Counted from the first letter of the stretch, positions 1 through 7,268 are shown. The stretch is DNA of 8,328 nt from Pseudomonadota bacterium (GCA_021790295.1 JAJYIC010000098.1:1-8328), one strand, 5' to 3'. The notes: generated by a model not told the origin, from the letters alone. Program-made: numbers and translations.

Positions 1-779
1 GCGGCGAGCCGCGAGGAGTGGGCGATGGGCGCGACCCCGCCATGCGACTGCATGACGAGGATCGGCCCTTCGTAGCCCGCCGTTGCCAGCCTTTCTTCGA
101 GGCGCTTCAGGTAACGCGCGAGAGAAGGCCCGAGATAGGCGTTGACGACGGTTGTCGAAACCCGTTCGAACTCTTTGATCTGCGGCAGAACCTCGGAAGA
201 AAGCGAGACGTAAAGCTGCGGCAGCGCCTTTGCCAAAGCCTCGCCCGTCGCCCTTTCGTGGCGCGCGTCGCGCCAGGAATGAAGATAAGAGACGGCGACC
301 GATTCGACCCTTTCGCGCGCGAGGATCTGGGTCGCGCGCGCCAGCGAGGCCTGGTCGAGCGGCAACTCGATTCGCCCGTCGGCGCGCATCCTTTCGCTGA
401 CGCCGATGCGCAAACGGCGCGGAACGAGAGGCTCCAAAGGAGGAAGGCGCAGATTGTACCGGTCATCCTTGAGGCCTTCGCGCATCTCGAGGACGTCGCG
501 GTGGCCTTCGGTCGTCAGGAGAGCCGTCTTTGCCCCCTTTTTTTCGAGAAGGGCGTTGGTCGCGACGGTCGTGCCGTGAACGATGCGTTCGCATTCGCCG
601 AACAGAGCTCTCGGTTCGAGACCCATGCTTTGCGCCAGAAGGCGCAGCCCTTCGAGAACGCCCTCGGAAGGGTCCCGAGGGGTCGATGGAGTTTTGGCGA
701 AAGAAGTACGCCCTTCCTCGTCGACGGCGACGAGGTCGGTAAAGGTCCCGCCGATATCGATGCCGATGCGCAGCGTCAC
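1..779 (-). CDS. Hydantoinase/oxoprolinase family protein, subunit A (N-terminal 259 codons; 3' end outside window)
   Basis: This is the ATP-binding A subunit of the HyuA/5-oxoprolinase/acetone carboxylase family, which with a B subunit carries out ATP-dependent ring opening of hydantoins or oxoproline, or carboxylation of ketones. I translated the frame by hand from a GTG at 779 and it stays open to base 1; about 259 of a usual roughly 690 residues are present. The N-terminus has the ASKHA-type phosphate loop DIGGTFTDL (8-16), then HGTTVATNALLEKKGAK (68-84), a PLVPRR motif (117-122) and MQSHGG (243-248), in the family order. The GTG overlaps the stop of the B-subunit gene (GTGA, 776-779), and only a weak Shine-Dalgarno precedes it, so translation is probably coupled. 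The substrate is unknown: N-methylhydantoin, 5-oxoproline, acetone and acetophenone enzymes share this region. The family is secure, the exact function is not. Confidence 0.93.
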   Translation of the reverse strand, partial: MTLRIGIDIGGTFTDLVAVDEEGRTSFAKTPSTPRDPSEGVLEGLRLLAQSMGLEPRALFGECERIVHGTTVATNALLEKKGAKTALLTTEGHRDVLEMREGLKDDRYNLRLPPLEPLVPRRLRIGVSERMRADGRIELPLDQASLARATQILARERVESVAVSYLHSWRDARHERATGEALAKALPQLYVSLSSEVLPQIKEFERVSTTVVNAYLGPSLARYLKRLEERLATAGYEGPILVMQSHGGVAPIAHSSRLA

Positions 780-2449
780 GGTTTTCGCCCAAGGTCCGGG
801 GTTTCGCTCGAAAACCCGTTTTCCGCATCGCGTCTTTGGGCCTCGGGGTCGCGGAGAGACGGCTCGCCCCAGCCGCCCCCCCCTCCCGACAGGAGGACGA
901 GGCGGTCGCCGGGCCTGACCACGATGCCGACCTCTTTGGTTTTGATCGCGCGCGGCTCGCGCCCCTGCGAATAAAGCATGTAGCTGTGCGGGAGACCGTC
1001 GTTGCCGCCGAGGATGCCGCAGGCGCCGTGGCGCACTCCGTCTCCAGCCGTATTGGCAAGCGCCGGTTCCTCGACTTCGACGACGATTTCGGCGACACCC
1101 CCCGCGCCGCCGCGATATGTGCCGGCGCCGCCCGAATCGGGACGGAACTCGTGGCGGCGGAAGAAAAGGGGAAAGCGCGCTTCGGTCACTTCGAGGCTGC
1201 CGAATTTGATCCCGCCCGCCGCCTGCCATTCGCCGACCCCGGGCCAGCCGTCGCCCGCGGCCGACGCGCCGCCCCCCGGGCGCGCCTGGAAAAGATGCCA
1301 GATGAAAGGCTTTTTGGAACGCGGGTCGCGCCCTTTGAGGGCGATGCGAAAACGCCGCCCCCAGCCGGCCATGGCGCGCTCGGGACAGGCAGGAGCGAGC
1401 GCCTTGATGATCGCTTCGATGATCTCTTGCCCGCAATGGTTGGTCGCGAGAGTGACGGGCGCGCCTTCGTTCGCCCAGACGACGGTTCCGGGCTTGGCGA
1501 TAACCTGAAGAGGGCGGAAGGTGCCGTCGTTTTTCGGGGTCTCGGGATCGATCAGGAAGGAGAGCGCGACGACCGCCGCCGAGCGCATGTTGGCGTAAGA
1601 GGAATTGACAAAGCTTTCGACTTGCGCGTCCGAACCCGAAAGATCGACGAGAAGATCGCTCCCCTTCTTTTCGACCCGCGCGCGTATGGCAATGTCCTCG
1701 TGGCCGCGCCCGTCGTCGTCGAGAAAGGCTTCGCCCTCGTAAGCGCCGTCGCGCCAAAGGGCGATGACCCGGCGCGTCTGCCTTTCGGCCGCATCGAGAA
1801 CCGCCTCGATCGCGTTCTCCAAGGTCTCGATCCCGAATTCGCCGGCGAGCGAGAGAAGACGCTTTTCGCCCAAATGAGCCGAGCCGATCATCGCCGCGAG
1901 ATCGCCTTTGAAATCGCGCGGATGGCGCAGATTGGCGGCGAGCATCTCCAAAAGGTCGCGCCGCTCCTCGCCCTTGTCGCAGATCCGCAAAGGGGGGATG
2001 CGCAGTCCTTCCTGCCAGATGTCGGTGGCGCCCGCGTTGTAGGCGCCGTGCGCGGCCCCGCCGATATCGCTTTGGTGCGCCCGGTTGATCGACCAGAAGC
2101 GCGGCTTCTTTCCGGCAAAGACGGGGACGAAGACGGTGAGATCGGGAAGGTGGTTGCCGCCGTGATACGGATCGTTCAAAAGGAAAACGTCGCCCTCATG
2201 GATGTCCTCGGCGAAAAACTCGGAGACCGCCTTTGCCGCATACGGAAGGGCGCCGACATGGATCGGCACATGTTCGGCCTGGGCGATCAGCCGTCCTTCG
2301 AGATCGGCGATTGCGGTCGAAAAATCCCGGCTCGAATTGAGGATCTGCGAATAGGCGGTGCGCAGCATCGATTCGCCCATCTCTTCGACGATGGCGAGAA
2401 GGCGGTGCTGGATCACCGAGACGGTGATCGGATCGAGACCCTCTCTCAC
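776..2449 (-). CDS. Hydantoinase B/oxoprolinase family protein
   Basis: This 557-residue protein is the B subunit partner of the A-subunit gene immediately downstream, and is of normal length for a stand-alone HyuB-type protein (about 520-600). Family landmarks in order are SRDFSTAI (40-47), AQAEHVPIHVG (56-66), LNDPYHGGNHLPD (91-103), a glycine-rich DSGGAGTYRGG segment (438-448) and SGGGGGWGEP (521-530) near the C-terminus. The start is GTG at 2449; no ATG or GTG lies in frame between it and the end of the TonB-like gene. Purine-rich AGGA (2453-2456) or GGAG (2459-2462) upstream can serve as Shine-Dalgarno. The last 20 or so residues look unlike the tail I expect for the family, but the stop is locked to the downstream GTG by overlap, so no frameshift is implied. 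The product is expected to be a cytosolic heteromer with subunit A. Substrate not determinable from sequence. Confidence 0.95.
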   Translation of the reverse strand: MREGLDPITVSVIQHRLLAIVEEMGESMLRTAYSQILNSSRDFSTAIADLEGRLIAQAEHVPIHVGALPYAAKAVSEFFAEDIHEGDVFLLNDPYHGGNHLPDLTVFVPVFAGKKPRFWSINRAHQSDIGGAAHGAYNAGATDIWQEGLRIPPLRICDKGEERRDLLEMLAANLRHPRDFKGDLAAMIGSAHLGEKRLLSLAGEFGIETLENAIEAVLDAAERQTRRVIALWRDGAYEGEAFLDDDGRGHEDIAIRARVEKKGSDLLVDLSGSDAQVESFVNSSYANMRSAAVVALSFLIDPETPKNDGTFRPLQVIAKPGTVVWANEGAPVTLATNHCGQEIIEAIIKALAPACPERAMAGWGRRFRIALKGRDPRSKKPFIWHLFQARPGGGASAAGDGWPGVGEWQAAGGIKFGSLEVTEARFPLFFRRHEFRPDSGGAGTYRGGAGGVAEIVVEVEEPALANTAGDGVRHGACGILGGNDGLPHSYMLYSQGREPRAIKTKEVGIVVRPGDRLVLLSGGGGGWGEPSLRDPEAQRRDAENGFSSETPDLGRKP

Positions 2450-2522
2450 GCTTCCTCTCTCCCCTCTTTGCGCGAAAAGATGCCCGCAACGGGGCCGACG
2501 GTCGAGGCTTTCTTCGCCCCTT
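2450..2522 (-). other. 73-bp spacer between the TonB-like gene and the hydantoinase B gene
   Basis: This spacer holds a purine-rich stretch just before the GTG start of the hydantoinase B gene. The best possible hairpin is a 5-bp GGGGC/GCCCC stem with a loop of about 20 bases and no following T run, so I see no convincing terminator. No clear -35/-10 pair was recognised either. Read-through from the TonB-like gene is the simplest reading. Confidence 0.4.
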
Positions 2523-3305
2523 TTATTTCGGCAGCGCGGCGGGAAAGCTCAAAAGGAACTGGAGATCGACTTGGGACGCTTGCCAGAATTGCGGCAGAGG
2601 CGGGAAACGGCCGACGGCCGCGACCATCATCAGGACACGGCGATCGATATCGGGATAGCCCGAGCTTTTGAGAACCTTGAGATGGGCGATCGTGCCGTTA
2701 TCGCGAACGGTGATGCCGATCACCGTCAGGCCTTTGCGCTCTCCGACCATGCCGCGCGTCAGGAGGCCGATATGTTGGCGGGTCAAGGCCGCGAGATAGG
2801 CGAGATAGGCGCTTCTCGTGGCCGAGGGTCCGGGATATCGGGGAAGGGACGCTCGGCGAACCGAGGCCGAAGGAGAGGGCGCGCTCTTTTGCGGCGGGGC
2901 GGGCGGCTTCGCCAAAGGCAAAGGCGCGGCAAGCGCGCTCTCTCTTTCAGCTTTCGCCGCCGGTTCTCGCGGCATGGACAAATCAGGCGGCGGCGAAGGC
3001 TTCGGAGCAAAAGGAAAAGCGCGCCCCTTTTCGAGGTTTCGCGGAAGTTTTCCCATGCTCACCGAAGCAAGGCGCCCGGAAGGCGCCTTTTTTTCCGCGG
3101 GCGGTTTCGGTGGCGGCTTTGGCGGCGGTTTCGGCGGCCGCAAAAGGACGAGCGAAACCGGGATCGGCGCCGGCGGGCGCACGCCATGCGGCGCGAGAGG
3201 GAGAAAATACAAGGCAGCAGCAGCGAGATGCAGCGCCAGAGAGGTGAGCGCGCCGAACGCCAGCCTTTCCTCGCCGCGACTTCGAGCGCCGGGCGCTGCC
3301 GCCAA
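2523..3305 (-). CDS. TonB-like energy transducer (TonB C-terminal domain, single N-terminal membrane anchor)
   Basis: This is a TonB-family protein that would span the periplasm and pass proton-motive-force energy from an ExbB/ExbD motor to outer-membrane receptors. Numbering from the TTG at 3305 (260 residues): a membrane segment at about 16-36 contains S22-x3-H26, the spacing of the essential S16/H20 pair of E. coli TonB. A proline/lysine-rich stretch with a PPPK repeat follows at 56-69, then a low-complexity Pro/Ala/Ser linker, then a TonB C-terminal domain (about 165-255) with SSGYPDID (214-221) and FPPLP (234-238). There is no usable ATG. TTG at 3305 has GAGG 8 bases upstream and gives a typical short cytoplasmic tail. 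TTG at 3410 would give 295 residues but overlaps ligA by 40 bp and has a poorly spaced Shine-Dalgarno. No exbB or exbD is in the window, so the partners are unknown. Family sure, start uncertain. Confidence 0.85.
   Translation of the reverse strand: MAAAPGARSRGEERLAFGALTSLALHLAAAALYFLPLAPHGVRPPAPIPVSLVLLRPPKPPPKPPPKPPAEKKAPSGRLASVSMGKLPRNLEKGRAFPFAPKPSPPPDLSMPREPAAKAERESALAAPLPLAKPPAPPQKSAPSPSASVRRASLPRYPGPSATRSAYLAYLAALTRQHIGLLTRGMVGERKGLTVIGITVRDNGTIAHLKVLKSSGYPDIDRRVLMMVAAVGRFPPLPQFWQASQVDLQFLLSFPAALPK
3069..3094 (+). terminator. Hairpin plus T7 run inside the TonB-like gene, antisense terminator-like
   Basis: On the plus strand AAGGCGCC (3069-3076) and GGCGCCTT (3082-3089) form a perfect 8-bp stem with a 5-base CGGAA loop, followed without a gap by T residues up to 3094 (seven in all). 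This is the layout of an intrinsic terminator for rightward transcription, that is, antisense to the TonB-like gene. On the sense strand the run lies before the stem, so it should not stop the operon transcript. The sequence encodes part of the linker (EKKAPSGRLAS), so it may be coincidence. Confidence 0.4.
3100..3135 (+). repeat. Three 12-bp tandem units GGCGGYTTYGGY
   Basis: Three imperfect direct copies of a 12-bp unit lie inside the TonB-like gene, differing only at pyrimidine (third-codon) positions. On the coding strand each encodes a Pro-Pro-Pro-Lys period, giving the rigid proline/lysine spacer usual after the membrane anchor of TonB proteins. Copy number may vary between strains by slippage. 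Confidence 0.8.
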
Positions 3306-3370
3306 CGCCGGCGCCTCGACGTCCGCTGAGAGAGCGAGGAAGGGTTCTTTCCTCTTCTGCCGGCTTTCCT

Positions 3371-5497
3371 TCAAGGGTCCCTGCCGGGCTCTGCGGCAAG
3401 AGCGAGCCAAGCCTCTTCGTCGAGGATCTTGACGCCGAGGAGTGCGGCCTTTGCCGCTTTCGAGCCGGGATCGGCACCCGCGACGACGAGATCCGTCCTC
3501 CCCGAGACCGAGCTTGCGACACTCCCGCCGAGGGCCTCGGCCCGCGCCTTTGCTTCGGAGCGGCTCATCGAAGAGAGCGTTCCGGTAAAAACGATGGTCT
3601 TTCCGGCGAGAGCGGACGCCGCCGCGGCCGGCGCCTCGTAATCGCGGACCTCGATCTCGCCTTCGAGGTCGTCGAGGATGGCGCGGTTATGAGGCTCGGC
3701 AAAAAAGCCGATGAGATCGGCGGCCATGTCTTTGCCGATGCCGTGAATATCGAGAAGGCGCGCCTCTGCCTCGCTATCGCCTTCCGCCGCCCTCTCCAGC
3801 TCGCGCCGCCAAAGCGCATAGGAACGGTAGCGCCGGGCGAGGAGCCTTGCCGTCGCCTGGCCGATCTGGGGGATGCCGAGAGCGTTGATAAAGCGGTCGA
3901 GCGAAAGCGCCCGCCGCCCGTCGATGGCGGCCGCGAGGTTTTTGGCGCTCAACGCGCCCCAACCTTCCCGCGTCCCGATCCGCGCCGGATCGAGACGGAA
4001 GATGTCGCCCGGAGTGCGGATCAGCCCGTCCTTCCAGAATTCGGCGATGTGCTTCTCCCCGAGCCCTTCGATATCGAAAGAGTCGCGGCCGACAAAGTGG
4101 CGCAAACGTTCGACCGCCTGAGCCGGGCAGATAAGCCCGCCGGTGCAGCGCCGGACGACCGCCCCTTCCTCGCGCACCGCGAGGCTTCCGCAGACCGGGC
4201 AGTGGTCGGGAAAGTGGAAAGGCTCGCTTTCTTGCGGCCGCCTTTCGCGAACCACGGCGACGATCTGCGGGATCACATCGCCAGCGCGCTCGACGAGGAC
4301 GGCGTCGCCTATGCGCAAGTCTTTTCTGGCGATCTCGTCCTCGTTGTGTAGGCTCGCGCGGCCGACGACGACGCCGCCGACGGTGATCGGTTCGAGAATG
4401 GCAACCGGGGTGAGGGAGCCTTGGCGCCCGACCTGGATGACGATGTCGCGCAAAATGGTCAGGGCCTTCTCGGCAGGAAATTTATGCGCGAGGGCAGAGC
4501 GCGGAGCGCGGCTGACCATGCCGAGACGCTCCTCTAAGGCAAGATCGTTGACCTTGTAGACGACGCCGTCGATGTCGTAAGGGAGCGAGGCGCGCTCGGC
4601 CGCGATTTCGCGATAAAACAAAAGCGCGGCCTCGACCCCGCGGCAAAGGCGGGAAAAGGGATTGACGGCAAATCCCCAGTCGCGCAAACGGCAAAGCGCC
4701 TCTTCATGGGTACGGGCAAAAGGGGCGCTCGATTCGCCCCAGGCGTAAGCGAAAAATCGCAGAGGGCGCCCTGCGGTGACCGCGGGGTCGAGCTGGCGCA
4801 AAGACCCGGCGGCGGCGTTGCGGGGATTGGCGAATGGCGGCTCTCCCGCCGCCGCCCTTTGCCCGTTGAGGACGAGAAAGCCCTTTTTTTCCATATAGAC
4901 TTCGCCGCGGATTTCGATCGCCTTCGGCCAGCCTTCCTGCAAAAGCCGTTCCGGCACGCTTTCGAGCGTCCTTATGTTGGCCGTCACCTCTTCGCCGACG
5001 ACGCCGTCGCCGCGCGTCGCGGCGAGAACGAGACGGCCCTCCTCGTACCGCAAAGAGGCCGAAAGCCCGTCGATCTTGGGTTCGGCCATGATCTCGATGC
5101 GCTCTGGGGCGACCAGCGCGAGATCGGCCTCGCGCCGGAAAAAGGCGCGTACGCCGGCAAAAAACGCACGCACCTCCTCTTCGGCAAAGGCGTTTTCAAG
5201 CGAAAGCATGGGCCGCCGGTGCCGCACTTTGGCAAAGCCGGCCGCGGGGGCCGCGCCAATCCGGGCGGAGGGGCTGTCCGGACGGACGAGAGCGGGAAAG
5301 CGCCGTTCGATCGCCTCGTTGCGACGGCGCAAGGCGTCATATTCGGCGTCCGAGACTTGCGGCGCGGATTCGAGATAGTAAAGCCGATCGTGGCGGGCGA
5401 TCTCGGCTGCGAGAAAGGCGAGTTCGGCCTCGGCTTCCGCCGCCGAAAGGGCTTCGGGCGCAGGCCTCTCCAGCGGCCGCGCAGGCTTTTTTCTCAT
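3371..5497 (-). CDS. ligA: NAD-dependent DNA ligase LigA
   Basis: LigA seals nicks in duplex DNA using NAD+, joining Okazaki fragments and finishing excision repair. The product is 708 residues, slightly longer than E. coli LigA (671). Domains in order: Ia with SDAEYDALRR (49-58); adenylation domain with active-site lysine K141 in KIDG (141-144), TRGDG (161-165), IRGEV (196-200) and DGVVYK (310-315); OB fold; a four-cysteine zinc finger C433, C436, C451, C457 with the family spacing 2-14-5; helix-hairpin-helix region (about 470-600); and a C-terminal BRCT domain (about 629-705). All catalytic motifs are intact. The start is ATG at 5497, overlapping the recN stop as ATGA (5494-5497). The frame stays open upstream to 5956, but that part is antisense-free overlap with recN coding sequence in another frame and lacks LigA homology. 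Expression is probably coupled to recN. Confidence 0.98.
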   Translation of the reverse strand: MRKKPARPLERPAPEALSAAEAEAELAFLAAEIARHDRLYYLESAPQVSDAEYDALRRRNEAIERRFPALVRPDSPSARIGAAPAAGFAKVRHRRPMLSLENAFAEEEVRAFFAGVRAFFRREADLALVAPERIEIMAEPKIDGLSASLRYEEGRLVLAATRGDGVVGEEVTANIRTLESVPERLLQEGWPKAIEIRGEVYMEKKGFLVLNGQRAAAGEPPFANPRNAAAGSLRQLDPAVTAGRPLRFFAYAWGESSAPFARTHEEALCRLRDWGFAVNPFSRLCRGVEAALLFYREIAAERASLPYDIDGVVYKVNDLALEERLGMVSRAPRSALAHKFPAEKALTILRDIVIQVGRQGSLTPVAILEPITVGGVVVGRASLHNEDEIARKDLRIGDAVLVERAGDVIPQIVAVVRERRPQESEPFHFPDHCPVCGSLAVREEGAVVRRCTGGLICPAQAVERLRHFVGRDSFDIEGLGEKHIAEFWKDGLIRTPGDIFRLDPARIGTREGWGALSAKNLAAAIDGRRALSLDRFINALGIPQIGQATARLLARRYRSYALWRRELERAAEGDSEAEARLLDIHGIGKDMAADLIGFFAEPHNRAILDDLEGEIEVRDYEAPAAAASALAGKTIVFTGTLSSMSRSEAKARAEALGGSVASSVSGRTDLVVAGADPGSKAAKAALLGVKILDEEAWLALAAEPGRDP

Positions 5498-7167
5498 GCC
5501 CCCTCCGCGGCGATAAGGCTTGCCGCGGCGGCCCGCGCTTCCTCGGTGACGACGCTTCCGGAAAGCATGCGCGCGATCTCCTCTCGTCTTCTTTCGGCGT
5601 CGAGTTCTTCGACGCGGGTAACGAGCGATTTTTCGGCCTCCGATTTCCGCACCTGCCAGTGATGGGTCCCGCGCGCCGCGACCTGCGGCGAGTGGGTGAC
5701 GACGAGAACCTGGAGGCTCGCGCCGAGACGATAAAGGCGCTCTCCGACCGCCGCCGCGACGGCGCCGCCGATGCCGCTGTCGACCTCGTCGAAAATGAGG
5801 GTCGGCACCGCCGAGGTTCCGGCGAGGACGAGCCTCAAGGCGAGCATGAAACGCGCCAGTTCGCCCTGCGAGGCGATGCGCGAGATCGGCCCGAACGGGG
5901 TTCCGGGGTTGGTGGAGACTTCGAATTGGACGCGCTCGCAGCCCTCTTCGCTCCACTCGCGCTCGCTTTTGGGCGAAAGGACGGTGCGAAAACGGGCGCG
6001 GGCGAGCCGCAAAGGCGCGAACTCGGCCGCGACCGCGGCGTCGAGGCGGCTTGCCGCCTCTTTGCGCGAAAGGGTGACGCGCGCAGACGCGGCCAGATAG
6101 GCTTCCCGCGCCTCCTCCTTGACGCGGATAAGAAGGGCGGCGTTCTCGCTCCCTTTTTCGATCGCGGCGAGGCTGAGGGCGAGCCGGTCCCGCAATGCGG
6201 GAAGCTCCGCAACGGGCAGCCTGTGCTTACGCGCGAGAGCGCGAAGGGCAAAAAGGCGTTCCTCGACGGTCTCGAGTTCGCGCGGGTCGCAGGCGAGCGT
6301 TCGCGCCGCCTCTTCGAGCAGTGAGCGAGCCTCGGCGGTTTCGGCGAGGGCGCGTTCAGAAGCCGCGAACGCCGCGTCGAGAAAGCCTTCGGCGCGTTCG
6401 CGCGCCCGTTCGAGCCGCCGCGAGGCTCGGGCAAGAGCGGAAAGGGCCCCGGCGTTGCCGTCGATCTCGGCCGCGGCCTCGCGCAACGTCTCGGCCAGTC
6501 GTTCGGCGTTTTGCAAAAGGCTGCGGCGCGCGGAAAGGCGGTCTTCTTCGCCCTCTTGCGGCCCGAGCGAATCGAGTTCGGCGAGTTGATGGCGCAGCGC
6601 GTCTTCTTCGGCGAGAGCGGAGGCGAGAGCCGTTGCGGCGTCGACTTCGCGCGCCTCGGCCTCCCGCCAGTTGCGCCAGGCCTGCCTTTGCAGGTGAGAG
6701 AGCTCCTCGTTGCCGGCAAAAGCATCGAGGATCGCGCGATGATTCGCCGGCTCGAAAAGGCCGCGTTCGGCGAATTCGCCTTCGACCTCGACGAGGCTGT
6801 CGCCGAGTTGCCGCAAAAGCCCGACGCTCGTCGGCTCGTCGTTGACAAAAGCGCGGCTTTTGCCGTCGGCGGCGAGAAGACGGCGCAGGACGATGCTCCC
6901 CCCTTCGGCTGTGATGGCGGCGTCGCGCAAAAGGGAAAGCGCGCGATGGCCGCTTTCGACCGCGAATTCGGCGGCCACCATCGCCTCTTGCGCGCCCGCC
7001 CGCACAAGGCTCGAGTCGGCGCGGCGGCCAAGCGCAAGGCCCAAAGCATCGAGAAGGATCGACTTTCCCGCGCCGGTTTCCCCGGTCAGGACGCAAAGGC
7101 CCGGACGAAAGTGAAGCTCCAGGCGATCGATCAGAACGACGTCGCGTATGGAAAGGGCGGTAAGCAT
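5494..7167 (-). CDS. recN: DNA repair protein RecN
   Basis: RecN is an SMC-like cytosolic ATPase that acts at double-strand breaks, promoting end or sister cohesion for recombinational repair. The product is 557 residues (E. coli 553). It has Walker A GETGAGKS (29-36), a long charged, Ala/Leu/Glu-rich coiled-coil middle (about 150-385), the ABC signature region ASQGELARFML (432-442), Walker B LIFDEVDSGIGG (457-468) and the switch histidine in VVTHSPQVA (489-497). The signature has Gln where RecN usually has Gly (ASGGE). The start is ATG at 7167, giving the expected MLTALSIRDVVLIDRL opening; the frame runs upstream to 7293 but those residues do not fit the family. No Shine-Dalgarno is visible and a 19-bp inverted repeat abuts the ATG. 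ligA follows with an ATGA overlap. No alphaproteobacterial LexA box (GTTC-N7-GTTC) was found upstream. Confidence 0.97.
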   Translation of the reverse strand: MLTALSIRDVVLIDRLELHFRPGLCVLTGETGAGKSILLDALGLALGRRADSSLVRAGAQEAMVAAEFAVESGHRALSLLRDAAITAEGGSIVLRRLLAADGKSRAFVNDEPTSVGLLRQLGDSLVEVEGEFAERGLFEPANHRAILDAFAGNEELSHLQRQAWRNWREAEAREVDAATALASALAEEDALRHQLAELDSLGPQEGEEDRLSARRSLLQNAERLAETLREAAAEIDGNAGALSALARASRRLERARERAEGFLDAAFAASERALAETAEARSLLEEAARTLACDPRELETVEERLFALRALARKHRLPVAELPALRDRLALSLAAIEKGSENAALLIRVKEEAREAYLAASARVTLSRKEAASRLDAAVAAEFAPLRLARARFRTVLSPKSEREWSEEGCERVQFEVSTNPGTPFGPISRIASQGELARFMLALRLVLAGTSAVPTLIFDEVDSGIGGAVAAAVGERLYRLGASLQVLVVTHSPQVAARGTHHWQVRKSEAEKSLVTRVEELDAERRREEIARMLSGSVVTEEARAAAASLIAAEGA

Positions 7168-7185
7168 CCAAAACCGGCTTTTGGA
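7167..7185 (-). promoter_or_regulatory. Inverted repeat abutting the recN start codon
   Basis: TCCAAAA (7167-7173) and TTTTGGA (7179-7185) are perfect 7-bp arms around a 5-base centre. In the recN mRNA this could fold into a hairpin that includes the A of the AUG. A TATCAT hexamer on the minus strand (7191-7196) could be a -10 element, which would put the transcript start near 7184 and make the repeat nearly the whole leader; I see no matching -35. It may be an operator, a translation-control hairpin, or chance. Confidence 0.4.
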
Positions 7186-7246
7186 AGACGATGATACACT
7201 CTTCGCCAACGCCTGCGCGAGAGAGGAGGCAAGCGGGCGAAAAGGC

Positions 7247-7268
7247 CCGGCGCTTGCCTTCGCGCCGG
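7247..7268. repeat. GC-rich inverted repeat in the ybbN leader/promoter
   Basis: CCGGCGC (7247-7253) and GCGCCGG (7262-7268) form a perfect 7-bp stem with an 8-base loop, about 40 bases before the ybbN start. The right arm overlaps a perfect 12-bp palindrome CGCGCCGGCGCG (7261-7272). Such palindromes are common by chance in GC-rich DNA, so a role as an operator or leader hairpin is only possible. Confidence 0.35.

Noticed and set aside
537..543. A_AAA_AAG slippery heptamer in the hydantoinase A gene, with A7G5 homopolymers
   Set aside because: The zero frame encodes conserved family residues on both sides, no strong stem was noted just downstream, and the same Glu-Lys-Lys codons recur in ligA, so it reflects codon use.
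876..883. C8 run near the end of the hydantoinase B gene as a possible frameshift
   Set aside because: The minus strand encodes the expected glycine-rich SGGGGGWGEP motif in frame, so the run is genuine coding sequence.
18..974. 318-codon plus-strand open frame
   Set aside because: It is antisense to the hydantoinase A and B genes, whose minus-strand translation matches the family throughout.
836..2671. 611-codon open frame on the plus strand opposite the hydantoinase B gene
   Set aside because: It is antisense to a gene with clear family motifs, has no recognisable domain, and long antisense frames are expected in GC-rich coding DNA.
5498..5956. N-terminal extension of LigA by 153 residues
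   Set aside because: The extension lies wholly within recN in another frame and is arginine-rich nonsense; the ATG at 5497 gives the proper LigA start.
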